From assembly GCA_014281115.1 (NCBI GenBank), contig JACONQ010000001.1:62001-126000 (forward strand): 64,000 nt of DNA, given 5' to 3'. This stretch comes from Laburnicola sp. R22_1. Taxonomy: Eukaryota > Ascomycota > Dothideomycetes > Pleosporales > Didymosphaeriaceae. How positions within the stretch are numbered: the first letter of the stretch is position 1; each line of letters begins with the position of its first letter. The position numbers and the translations under genes were made by a program. The notes under the pieces are model-generated. The model had not been told where the DNA came from and made no database searches. It saw only the letters and a program-made list of their open reading frames with translations. Positions 24,000 through 35,591 of the stretch are shown here, piece by piece.

Positions 24000-24253
24000 A
24001 AAAGTTATATTTTTCTATACTATAGTACTAGAGTATCGTGTATGTATATATAGTTTAGTATAAATAAATACTAATAAAATTAAAATATTTAATTTCTAAT
24101 TCTAATAGTATTTTAAGTTAACCTAAATTCTTAAATAAGAAAAATTTAGAAGTAATAAGTAGAAAAGAGTTAATAAATATATTAGCTCTTACTATTAGAA
24201 TATTATTAATATAAATACTAAATATAAGTCTTTTACTAATAAATATATAAGAG
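24000..24253. other. AT-rich spacer between R copies
   Basis: Short AT-rich stretch with no recognisable gene or repeat. Confidence 0.5.
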
Positions 24254-25292
24254 TTAGTTAGCTTACTAAATACTATTTTTAATCTTTTTTAGTTTAAGGT
24301 TAAAGTAGATTAAGATAAAAGATTATTATATACTATATATAGTACCTAATTCTAGTTAAAAACTAACCTTAAACACTATCTAATAACGCGATAATAGTTT
24401 AAACTTACTTATACCCTCTAATACCTATAAGCTTCTAGTTTTAATATAAGATTTACTTATATTATATGTAGCCTACCTAGATTATTAATATTAGTATTAT
24501 TAACTATTTACACTTATACACCGCTTATATAGTATACTTATCTAGATAAGCTATAGCTATTATAGCTAAAAGAATTTTACAAATCTATATAATACTCTTA
24601 TTACACTAGAAATTAGTAATAAATACCGTATTCTTTACCTTTTGCCTCTCTTCCTAGATTCTATTACTAATAAGGAGTAATTCTTTTCACTAGAGCGGGA
24701 ACGTAGTCTTTTTAGTTTTTAAGAACTGAATAAGCTGCCAATCTAGCTAGTATATAAGAATTACCTTCTAGATAATTAGGTATACTAGTCTCCTATAAAT
24801 AATTATTTTATAGATAAAATAAAACTCTAGTATTAGTATTACCTTAGTAGCAGCGGCCTAAATCTTTAGTGTATACTTTTTAATGGTTATATTGTTTATT
24901 TAGTATTAATTACCTTTTTTAATATTTTTTTTAATTTAAGCCTGCATAGGTTAGGATAGAAAGGCCGCTCTAGTATAGCGCCTAAAAATACAGTCTACTA
25001 GTCTTTGCCAACATAATAATAGTTTATAAGGATAGTTTATAAACTATACACTCGCCTCCTAATTGTCTACAAGCGCTCTAAGACCTATTAATTCGCTTAA
25101 AGTATTCATAGAAAACTAACTTCTTACTCTATTATTGCTATTATTAGTAATTGTGCTATAAGCGCGCTACTGCCCTAGCGCACTTGCGTAAGCTAGCGTA
25201 CAAGGATCCTGATCACCCGGTGTTTCTGATCACCCCATCAAAACGCGACACCTGAACAAAACACGCGATATCTCTCTACAACGCTCATTAAT

Positions 25293-26828
25293 ATGGACGC
25301 CCGCGAGCATGCTATACAATCCGCTATTCGCGATTTCGCTGCAGGTCTTTATACAAGTCAGCGTGCAGCTGCAAAGGCGTACGGCATCTCCCAGTCTACG
25401 CTATCGATGCGACTCCGTGGCGTAACAACGAGCTCGCTCAGTCACCAGCACCAGCAGCGATTAACTCCTCGACAGGAGGACTTTCTAGTAGAATGGATCC
25501 TTGAAGAAGACGCGCGCGCCTGCCCTCCCTCACACGCTTGCGCGCGAGAAATGGCCAATCAAATCCTACGTATGAACGGCGACGATCGTCCTGTTGGCAA
25601 GCACTGGCTATACCACTTTATCAAGCGCCAGCCACGTATCGCCTCTGTAGTTAGCAGAAAGCTAGAGGCTCAGAGAGCTGATGCAGCGACTCTAGAGCAG
25701 TTGCGCGCGTTCCTAGAGCGCTATGAGCAGACTCGACAGCGGCTTAACATACAGGCGGAGAATACATACAATATAGATAAGACTGGCGTTGCTCTAGGAG
25801 TATGTACAAACACTAGAGTACTCTTTAGTAGTTAGAAAAAGAAGGCTTACATTCGGTCTCTAGAGAATCGCGAGTGGGTCTCTATAATTGAGTGCGTATT
25901 GGCGACAGGGCAGAAACTACGCTGCGCAGTTATCTTTAAAGGCCAGAGCCTAGGACTACCTAGTTCCTAGCTAAACTACGCTGCGCAGTTATCTTTAAAG
26001 GCCAGAGCCTACAGACTACCTAGTTCCTAGCTAGGTGATGGCCAGTACCGCCTTCTTATCCTTGACGGTCACGGCAGCTATATTAATATAGACTTCCTTT
26101 GGCTCTGCAAGCAGCATCGAATCGAGCTCTTATACCTACCTGCGCACTCCTTACACGTCCTACAGCCTCTAGATCTTGCTCCTTTCTCTATAATTAAGTC
26201 TAGTTACAGACGTCAGATCCAGGAGCTCGCATCACTCGACGACGCTGCGCCTGTTAAGAAGGAGCGCTTTATCACCTGCTATTATTAAGCTAGGGAGGAA
26301 GGCTTTACAGAGCGTGTGATTCGAGCTGGCTAGCAGGCATCTGGTATCTGCCCATTCAACATCAATCACGTGCTCAGCTCGTCGCAGGTCTCTCAGAGGC
26401 CTACTACGCCTACACGTCAGCAGCAGCCTTAGCAGCAGCTCCAGAGCTTCCTCTCGACTCCCCAGGGCCCTCACGATCTCTATATAGCGCAGCGCAGCGT
26501 CTAGAGCGTTGAGAATCTAGGTCGTACGACCCGGCTGCTCCTACAGAAAGCAGGTAAGGCTCTAGCAGCTGCAAATACTAGAGCTGCAGGCCTAGAAGCA
26601 GAGAAAAGACGCCTTAAGCAGCAGCTAGAGATATCTACCTCTCAGCGTCAGCGTAAGCGCGTTCGAGTAGACCTAAATCAACGCTTTGCAGAGGTAGAGA
26701 GTATTAGGGAGGCTATGCGCGCAGCTGAGGCTTCAGCAGTCCAACCACGTAGATCTACTATATCAAGCACCTCAGAAACAGCTGCTATAGCTACAGCAGC
26801 TGCAGCGCTTGAATCTATGTGTAGTTAA
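25293..26828 (+). pseudogene. Pogo-type (DDE1) transposase, broken
   Basis: The ATG at 25293 opens 180 intact codons. They hold an N-terminal psq-type HTH (about residues 8-45: IRDFAAGLYTSQRAAAKAYG), a CENP-B-type HTH (about 55-120: LTPRQEDFLVEWI, KHWLYHFIKRQP) and the start of the DDE domain (NIDKTGVALG). A TAG at 25833 then stops the frame. Downstream the catalytic core continues (LLILDGHGSYINIDFLWLCK, LQPLDLAPFSIIKSSYRRQI) to a basic, coiled-coil-like C-terminus ending at a TAA near 26826. Further TAG and TAA codons and a 59-bp internal duplication (25914-26032) break it. Most stops are Gln or Trp positions, so mild RIP explains them. Confidence 0.88.
25914..26032 (+). repeat. 59/60-bp tandem duplication in the transposase gene
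   Basis: Two adjacent near-identical copies, beginning AAACTACGCTGCGCAG at 25914 and 25973. They differ by a GG/CAG change near the middle. The added 59 bp is not a multiple of three, so it also shifts the reading frame. Confidence 0.9.
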
Positions 26829-28182
26829 TGGCAATTATAAGCAGCGTTGCTGAGATATCGCGCGTTTTGTGCAGGTGTCGCGTTTTGGTAGAGTGATCAG
26901 AAACACCGGGTGATCAGGATCCTTGTACGCTAGCTTATTGCGCTTACTATCTAATACTATAACTATAAGAATCTAATATATCTACGCAACACTCTTCTCC
27001 CCTAGTAACTTATTAATAAATACCTTTATCTATTCTTTATCACCTTTAATTTTATTCTTATTTATCTTCTTCCTAATATATAGTAATATAAAATGTTATA
27101 GGTATAGTAGAAAGTCTCTATATCTATTACTACGCCTATAGTTACTAATCTATTACTAGCCTAACTAGTACACTAGGACCGCCTTATATAGGCTAAGGTA
27201 CACCTTTTTCTACTTTAACCTATTAATAATCTTCTAAATAGAGTGGTACTCTAGCATAGATCTAGCAAATTTAAGCGGATAGATTATTAGAGCGGACTTT
27301 TAGGTGGTATTAGCATTAGTATTAGTATTAGCACTAGGGCCTAGGAAGATAGCAAAAAATAGGATAATAGTAGTAGATAATATCTTATTAAGATTAACCT
27401 TAATATAGAGATAGAGTGTTAGTATACCTATAGTGTATATAAGCTTGTACCTAGTATGTATTTTATAAGTAGCACAAACCTACTAATATAGCTATTACTT
27501 CTAGTAATATCTTTAGGGATAATAATAGAGGAAAGAGACAATAGTTGCAGTGTTATGACGCTAGCGCTATCTTATATCTTTCTCTACTCTAAACTATAGT
27601 ATAGTAATATAGCCTTACCTATAGTTTTATATGTGGATTTTTTTTAGTTAGAATAGGCGCGCTAAGTCTACTAAGCTCGCTTAGCTCGCTTATAACGCGC
27701 TAACTCCTTTTTATTAATATCTTAAAACGCTTTTCTGTGTATATAATAGTAGAAGAGATATTTACTATTATTATACTATTTATATTAGAAATCTCTTAGT
27801 CGCAAAAAAACCTAATTATACTTTTTAATAATAGTAAGTACTTCTTTAGAAATAATATTAATTCTTAAATAGATAGTAGGGCGTAGAAATATACATAGAG
27901 AGATAGTAGAAAATATATTAAGAATAACCTTAATATAATAATAAAGCAATAAATATATATATAGTATATATTACTCTTATTCTACTTATAAGCAAAGCAG
28001 TATATACCTATTAATATATTAACTTATATTATTTATAATAATTAGGATAGTAGTTTATAACTTAAATTAGTACAGAAGAAATAACTTATAGCGTAGCTAC
28101 ACTAAAGTTATATCTCCTCTAAAATTCCAAGTAGCCTCTTTGTAAAAACTTTATATATAGGAGCTATATATGCTAAGACTAC

Positions 28183-28469
28183 TATAAGGGCGGTACACAG
28201 CCTTATAGAGCTAACCTATTAAGAATAGCTATAATAGTTAAAAGAGCTAGTTAAATTATTAATATTCTAAAATAGTGAATAAGAAAGAAACATAGGAGGC
28301 CCTTTCTTATATAGAGAGTAGTATAGGGCATAGGCCTACGCTAGCTACACGCTAATACTAACTAGAAAAGGCGCCTTTAGAAAAGTAAAAGACGCAAATA
28401 GAAGAAAATAGAGTATAAAAAAAGGTAATAGGGTGTGCTTAGTAAGAAGACTAGAATATAACTATTATA
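28183..28469 (-). repeat. L3 LTR (3' LTR relative to its coding strand)
   Basis: Direct repeat of 33549-33836 along the whole length, including a TAGGGCATAGGCCTAC motif and GAAAAGGCGCCTTTAGAAA. Confidence 0.85.
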
Positions 28470-28576
28470 TAACTCTCCTTTTAAAGTCTAAAAATAAAAA
28501 GGAAAGTATATAAAAATAGGGTATTTTAGTGAATTTTTAACGTAACTAGCACTATTTTAGGGCTAAAGAGGGTTGT

Positions 28577-28636
28577 AATAGGGGCAATAGGTCCCTATTA
28601 TTCTAATAGGGGCAATAGGCCCCTATTATTCTAATA
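28577..28636. repeat. Palindrome-containing 31-bp tandem repeat in L3
   Basis: Two units of AATAGGGGCAATAGG(T/C)CCC followed by TATTATTCT. Each unit contains an imperfect GGGGC...GCCCC-type dyad. Confidence 0.7.
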
Positions 28637-29269
28637 GTGGCCTTATGTTTTAATTTAGTTACTATTTAGTAGAAATATTAAAAAAAAATATTAAGAGTAA
28701 ATTAGTAAATTAGTAGAAAAATATGGTAAAAACTATATCTTAGCATTTAGTATTTTGCTAATAAAGCGTATTCTTAGCTCTAACACTATATAAAAACGCG
28801 ATTAACTAAAAAAATTCTAGTTAGTTTATTATATATAGGCGTAATTATATTATATAATATTTCGTAGTACTGTAAAAGAGCGTTAAAAACATATTAATCT
28901 AACTATATAGTTTTTAATGAAGGTAGGACAGCTTCTAAAGCTATAGGGACTACTAGTAATAGTAGAATTATCTAGGAGTAAAAGTGCTAAAAGTTATAGA
29001 TGTCCTACACGCGTGTATTAGTTAGAGTGCTACTAAATTAGTAATAAGCTAGCTAGTAAAAAAGCTACTAGGGATAAAAGTGCTAAAAGTAATAGGTGCC
29101 TATATATAGTAGGCTAGCTAGAAAGTTGCTTAACTAGTAGTAAACTAGGCTACCTATTTTAGTAACTTAGAGTACCCCTAAAGGTAGAATAAGTTAGGTA
29201 ACTAGTAAATTAGAGTAAGGACTAATAGTTAGGGAGTAGCCCCTAATTATTAGCGTTTTAAAAGATTTT

Positions 29270-32200
29270 ATTAGACGGTTTACTATTAAATTTATTATCT
29301 AAGTATTCTTTTTATGAAGAGTTAGACTTAAGGTTAATTAGGTTAGTAAATTTAGAGTTATTATTAGAGAGGTTATTATAATAGGCGGGCTCTTTATCCT
29401 CTAATCTATCGCTGTAATAGGCGGCACTATAATTTTTAGAGCTATTACTATAGTAAGTAATACTAAGTTCTTCTTCTAAGTTAGCAATTTAGTAGGGCGA
29501 AAGAGTGCTAACCTAGGTTATTCTAGCTAGAGTAGTTTTAATTAAATAGTTAATTCTATAGGTAAGAGCTGCCTAATCTATAAATTAGCTTCTTTAGTAG
29601 GTTTATAGTCTTTAGGTCTAGAGTTAGGAGTAAGACCTAGATTCTACTACACAATTCCTAAAAACTAGTCTTACTAGTAGCTTCTTTAGGTAGTAGGGAT
29701 AGATTAACTAAAAGGCAATTTATTATCTAATAGCTTCTTATCTAAAAGAAATAGCTTAATAGTCCTAACGCTACTATCTTTATTAACGACGTCCTTATAG
29801 CTTAATTTCTAGTAAGCCTTTAAGTATATTCTAGTAACTAAGATAGTAGGGCTAGAAAGCTAGAGAGAGATTTCTTTAGAGACGCTCTAGTTAGCTTTTA
29901 ATAAGCGAGTTATTTCGTGGGTATAATTCTACTTTTTAAGTAGGCTATCCTATTAAGTAGTATTGTTCTAGTAGGAAGGATTAAATAGTAGAGAAGTCTA
30001 TAGTAGAATAAGATTACTAGCAAAGGTTAGATTCTTATTATCTTTCTAACAAAGGCGGCGGTCCTAAGTATTAACTAGGCAGTTAGCTTACTTAAAAAGT
30101 TTCCTACTAATAATAAGATTATAGTCCTCTATTTTATAGAAAATAAACTATATAGTAATACTATATCTAGTGATATTAAGCTAGACTATAAAATAGGTAT
30201 TTACTTTTACGCTTCTCTTTCCTATAAAGTTCTTAGGGGGGATTAGCGTCTTTAGGTAAAGGAGTTTAGCTTTAAGCTATTTTTATACTACTTTTATATA
30301 CCATAAAGTAATAAGGTTATAAGCGCTAGTACTAGTATCTATTAAGGCTTATAACCTAAGAGCTAACCCTTAGAATTTAATTTATACTAGTATAACTAGC
30401 TAGAAGCCTTTAAATAGCTTAAAAACCCTTACTATTTTGCCGCCTATAGGCAGCAATTTTAGTTTAGCATCTATATTTTATAGTTAAAATTATAGTTTGT
30501 CTAAATTAATTAGTTTAGTAGCTTCTATATATACTACTAGGTTAGAGTAGTCTAGTAGCGCGTATTTAAAGCCTTATTATCTAACAAATTACCTGCATCT
30601 AAAATAGAGTAGTAGGTAATACTAAGTCTATTTAAGTTAAGATTATTCTCTAGTTCTATATTTATTTATATAGCTGCTTTAGGGCAGTAGCATAAGTATA
30701 GACCTCTAAGTTTCTTACTATAGCTAAAGTAGGCGTTATACTTTATATACTATACTTTAGTCTAATTATAAAGAGTTAAAAAGAAAGAAGTCTAAAATAG
30801 GGTGTTTATTTTTCAGTTGCTATATATAAAAATATTAATCTAAAGAGTAGTACTTCATAAGGAGTTTTTATATGCGCCTAAAAAAGGTTTATTATACTAT
30901 TATTATAAAGAGTGCGGCTAGCTGCAGTTATCTAGTGTTTAATTACTAAATAGTTAATATTAGAGTCTTTTATTTCTTTCTAAAGTATTAACTTAAGACT
31001 TCTAGTTAATTTAAGTTGTAATTTATCCTTTAGGTCTTTGCGTCTAGTTTATCTTTCCTAGCTAAGCTCTTAAAAGCCTATAGCAATATCTAGGCACCTG
31101 TTTTATTAAAGAGAAAGAGTTTATAAAACTTCTTACATATTTATTAAAGAGTAAAGAGATTATAGTAAGTCCTTTCTAGAAATTTAAAAAGTGCTTTAAG
31201 TCTATAATCTTCTTAGAGAACCTAGTTTATTTAACACTAATTTTACGCTACCTCTTAAGGCGTATCTTTAAGATAGCTAAAAATAGCTTTTATATCTCTT
31301 TTGTTATTATTACCTTAGTAATAGTCTATGTTTATACAAATCTTATTATATATATCCTTTACCTAATCTTTAATACTAGGGCTAGGTTAACCTTATTTAT
31401 AGTACTTATTAATATTAAATAGCTTTATAGAGTATTTTACCTTAAATATACTAAATAGAGTAGCTAAAGCGGTTTTACGCCAGGGTATATTAATCTAGGC
31501 ACTATTAGTAAGCTTAGTTTATATATATCCTAGAACTAAGAAGTAGTAAAAAGTATTATTCTATTATAGAATAGGCAGTACAAGCTAAAGTAGACATTAT
31601 AGTGTATATTAGGGCGCGGCTAGGTAGAATAAGCTCTACTTAGCCGCCTAAGGGCAGCGTAAACTATATAGTAGATTAGACGTTTCTAGGCTAGAGAATT
31701 TTAAAGAGACATAAGTGCAGTGCTATAGATTAAAACTATTTTTAATAGAGGGGAGAACTTTCTTAAGGCTAAATAAGCCGTATCTAATAGCTACTTAATT
31801 AGTAATATTAGGCTAGAAGTAAAAATCTTCTAAGACTATATATACTATAGTATAAAATATTATTATCTTAAGTATAGTAAAAGCTTATTTAAATATATTA
31901 GCGCGCTTATATAAAGCCTAAATAAGGACCTTTTATTTAAAGTCTTCTTTAGACTTTATAATAGTCCTAGTTACTAAATATAGTACTATCTTTACAAATA
32001 GGCCTTAAGAAAAGCAATATTAAGCCTAAAGCTAATAGGTAGCAAGTAACTATCTTATTTCTAAGCTATACTAGATTAATTAGTCTAGCTTAAATTTTCC
32101 TATAAACGCGTTATACTTACTAGTAGGTTTAAGTTTAGCTTTGCCTTAGTGCGTAAGCTACTTAAAGTCTACTATTAAAAATTTATTACTTAGCTAGTCC

Positions 32201-32700
32201 GCTTTAAGTATAGTAATATAGTAATTATACTATATATTATACAGAATTCCTTTAGAGTAGACCTTTTTTAGTAGTTTAATAATGCTCTTTTTTTATAAGG
32301 CTAAGGGCAAAGTAACTAGTTTTTTAGAAAGTAGCTATTAGCTGCTTTCTACGCTTAATAAATAATAGCTTACTAGTAGGGTTAAGTAGAGAAATCTTCT
32401 TAAGGCAAGTATTATATAGACTATTATTAGTAGGATGTAGGCAAATATCTACCTTTATATTATTAATTCTAAAACTATCTAGAGGTAGAGAGGATATAAG
32501 AAACATTTTAGAAGTCTCCTAGATTAAAGGGTAGTAGCTTACTATAGTGTAGGTAATAGTAAGGTTAAGCAAAGTAGGAGTTATAAAAAAAGTATAGTAG
32601 ATAGACCTAGGGTAGCAAGTTTTATATAGTGTGCAAGCTAGCGCATAGTCTAAGCTAAAAAAATTAGATAAAAAAAGTGTAAAATAAAATATATAAAACT
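29270..32700 (-). pseudogene. L3 internal reading frames (gag-like, retropepsin-like), RIP-destroyed
   Basis: Minus-strand frames with stops read as Gln are long but mostly unfamiliar: FLERTYYNLFTL, KFYKLFLFNKTGA and AFKSLARKDKLDAKT (about 31250-31000). A retropepsin-like segment lies at about 30350-30120: ALIDTSTSAYNLITLWYIK, LIPPKNFIGKRSVKVN, then EDYNLIISRKLF after one frameshift. DTS would be DTG before a G-to-A change. The remaining frame to about 29280 shows no reverse transcriptase or integrase motif. The gag assignment rests only on position upstream of the protease. Confidence 0.45.
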
Positions 32701-32870
32701 TTGCCCTCTATATTATCTTTATAGCCTAACTCTAATCTCCTAGCTCTATACTATATACCTTTGCTATAATAGCGCTAAAAGATAGTTATTAGGCAAGTTA
32801 GCTCTATAGGGTGTAGCGTAATAGTTATTATTTATTAAATATTATTTATATTTAGAATATTAGAACTTCT

Positions 32871-33465
32871 AGGGTAGTCTCTCTAAATAGACCTTAGTAT
32901 AGTGTAATAACTACCTAGTATAACTAGTAACTAATAAACTAATACACCCTTACTAACTTATAGTAGGTAAAAAGTATAGAAGTAGTCTCTTAAATAGACC
33001 TTAGCGTAGTATAATAACTACTTAGCACAACTAGTAACTAATAAACTAATACACCCTTACTATTTTATAGTAGGCAGAAAAGTTATATTCGTAGTCTTAT
33101 AGATTTTAAGTAGTATAGTAACTACCTAGTATAACTAGTAACTAATCTAATACATTCTTACCTACTTATAGTAGGCAGAAAAGTTATATTAGTAGTTTTA
33201 TATACCTTAGATAGTATAATAACTACTTAGCACAACTAGTAACTAACCTAATACACTTTTACCTATTTATAGTAAGCAGAGAAGTTATATTAGTAGTCTT
33301 ATAAACCTTAGCGCAGAACTACTACCTAGCACAACTAGTAACTAATAAACTAATACACCCTTACCTACTTATAGTAGGTAGAGAAGTTATATTAGTAGTT
33401 TTATAGACCTTAGGCAACTACCTAGCATAACTAGTAACTAATAAGGTACAACTTCTACTAATTTA
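32871..33465. repeat. About 115-bp tandem minisatellite in the L3 leader
   Basis: About six diverged units, each with ACTACCTAG(T/C)ATAACTAGT, AACTAATAAACTAATACACC and CTTATAGTAGGCAGA-like blocks. It lies just inside the right LTR, which is the 5' untranslated region if L3 is coded on the minus strand. Confidence 0.85.
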
Positions 33466-33548
33466 ACTACCTATAGGCAGCGTTTTAAAGAAGAAGTAAA
33501 TATTATATTACTATTTAGAGCTAAATAAAAAGGTTAATCTTAGAATAA

Positions 33549-33836
33549 TATAAGGACGGTACATAGCTTTATAGGGCTAAACTATCAGAAATAGCTAGAA
33601 TAGTTAAAAAAGCTAGTTAAATTAATACTATTCTAAGATAGTAGATAAGAAAGAGACGTAGGGGGCCCTTTCTTATATAGAGGGCAGCGTAGGGCATAGG
33701 CCTACACTAGCTACACGCTACTACTAACTAGAAAAGGCGCCTTTAGAAAGGTAAAAGGCGTAAATAGAGAAAAATAAGGTGTAAAAGAAAGGTAATAGGG
33801 TGTGCTTAGTAGAAAGGCTAGTACAGAACTATTATA
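33549..33836 (-). repeat. L3 LTR (5' LTR relative to its coding strand)
   Basis: Direct repeat of 28183-28469, followed by the target duplication ACTAC and then by resumed R copy C. Confidence 0.85.
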
Positions 33837-34153
33837 ACTACTAAGCTTACTTAGTAGTTGAAACGCGCATTTTTATAACTACCTTTTTACACTTTTTTTT
33901 AATTACTAAGTAGAAAGCTCTACTCTTTTATCATATTATATAAAATAAAAGTCTTTATTATGCTACCTTTAAGTAGTTAATTTAACACTATATATAAGAG
34001 TTAAATACTACCTAGTAAAAGCTATATTATTTAAAAAGTTAAATAGCACCTTATACTATTTATAGCTAAACTACTTAAGGTTATAAAATATTTTTAATAA
34101 TTATAGTACAAATATACTATTTAGTTTACTAACTTTAAAAAAGAAGTATATAT

Positions 34154-34285
34154 ATAGCATTAATTAATCTATCTAGAGATAGGATAATAAAGACTTTTAT
34201 CTTAAATAACATAATAAAAAAGCAGAGCCCCCTACTTAGTAATTAAAAAGTGCGTAAAAAGGTAGTAATTATAAGAAAAGTTTTC
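34154..34285 (+). repeat. R-family 5'-end fragment
   Basis: Matches the first 130 bp of the R family (GCATTAATTAATCTATCTAG ... GTAATTAAAAAGTGCGTAAA), then diverges. It lies head to head with the 5' end of R copy C. Confidence 0.65.
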
Positions 34286-35591
34286 AAGTATAGTTATTAA
34301 TTTATATCTATAGTTTTTAATTAACTATATTTTACTATAGTAGTTTATAAGTAACTATATTTAAGTATATATATAGTATATTCTTATAAATAAATATAAT
34401 AGCACTATATTTTATAAAATAAACGCTATTATTTATAGTAATATTTACTTAAGTATTATATTAAGTAAGTATAATATTAGTTTCTTTACTATATTTTATA
34501 TACGCTCTTATTAGTCTACTAATATAAATAGTATAGTTTATAAAATTTATAGATAAAATTTCTAAGATTTTATATATAAAATATAGTAGTTTAAATTTAT
34601 TAGGCTGTATAACAAGTATATATAAGATATATAATATAAATATATATTATATATTATATATTTAAAAAATATAAGTAAAACTATTTCTAGCTATGGAAAC
34701 TATATTTACTATTTTTAAAATATAAATATAGGAGCTCTAAAGCCCAAAGGCCCTATATTAATTATATTTATTGTAGGTAATATTATAGTAGATATTGTAT
34801 TTAAATTAAGGGCCTCTATCTCTCTAAAGTTAGGTTTAGGCATTACTATAGGGAGAATATATTTAGAAAAATTACTATTTAATATGAAAGTAATACTATT
34901 CTTATTAGACGCTTATAAAAAATATAAAAGTACTTTAAAAAAGGATATGCCTTAAACTTAATCTTATATAATTTAATAATCATATTATACGTAGCTATAT
35001 AAATATATAATATTTTAGTATTATTATTATTACTTATAATTATTCTAACCTTAGTATAGTATAAAAGCTTATTAAATATGGCTTAAGTTTTAATAAAGAT
35101 ATATATATAAGCTTTAATACTAAATAGTTTAAAATACTTTATAAATAGTTTCTTTTTCTAAGTAGCTTATAGGGTGTACGCTTTGGCTAGTTAGCTAAAT
35201 AAATAATAATTAATACTAGAAAGTAGGCTATTACTATAGCCTTAGCCTTTAAAAATAGTAAAGTATTATTATTAAGTATAGAACGCGCTATCTATATAAG
35301 AATATAATTAAATTACTTTAGAATACTATTTAATAAATAGGTATATAGTAAAGCAGTATTATAAATATAGCTTTTATCTATTATTAACTATACAAAACTT
35401 TTATTAATATATTTACTACTATTATTACTTTTAAAATAAAGAAATATATAAATAAGGTTAATATACGTAATCTTCTAAAGTTTAAATTACCATTTAATAT
35501 AATTTATAAAATTCTTAATAGCTTATAATATATTTAACTTTTTTAAAAAAGCGCACTTGTAAAAGTTAGATATAGTTATTAATAAATAATA
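34286..35591. other. AT-rich sequence, unassigned
   Basis: RIP-type sequence, very AT-rich. A short frame near 34790-34920 reads like degraded coding sequence (LRASISLKLGLGITIGRIYL), but I cannot assign it. Nothing else is recognisable. Confidence 0.45.

Larger units (their letters stand above)
25191..26935 (+). mobile_element. Pogo/Fot1-type DNA transposon, lightly mutated
   Basis: Terminal inverted repeats of about 95 bp (each end contains GTACAAGGATCCTGATCACC and ACGCGATATCTC-like sequence), flanked by TA on both sides (25189-25190, 26936-26937). Length is 1745 bp. GC content is far above the surrounding sequence and most codons are intact, so it arrived after most of the RIP damage around it. 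It sits inside R copy C. Confidence 0.9.
28183..33836 (-). mobile_element. L3, LTR element with a protease-like relic and no visible polymerase
   Basis: Direct repeats of 287-288 bp (28183-28469 and 33549-33836) begin TATAAGG(G/A)CGGTAC (ancestral TGTAAGGACGG) and end ACTATTATA (ancestral TTACA). The target duplication ACTAC is exact at 28178-28182 and 33837-33841. It interrupts R copy C, whose sequence resumes at 33842. The internal region reads on the minus strand. I find a protease-like motif but no reverse transcriptase, RNase H or integrase, so it looks non-autonomous. Confidence 0.85.
24254..33991 (-). mobile_element. R-family element, copy C (inverted, 2.4 kb net), split by a pogo element and by L3
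   Basis: The left end is the degraded complement of the R-family 3' end, and the right end is the complement of its 5' end. The 9-mer ATATAAGAG occurs on both sides (24245-24253, 33992-34000). Removing the pogo element (25191-26935) and L3 (28183-33836) leaves about 2.4 kb, roughly twice copies A and B. Copy C therefore holds inner sequence (about 24700-25190 and 26940-27860) absent from A and B and may be closer to the full-length element. That inner part shows no domain I recognise. Confidence 0.65.

Noticed and set aside
32871..33465. CRISPR array
   Set aside because: Units are about 115 bp, diverged and contiguous without spacers, in a eukaryotic LTR element. It is a minisatellite.
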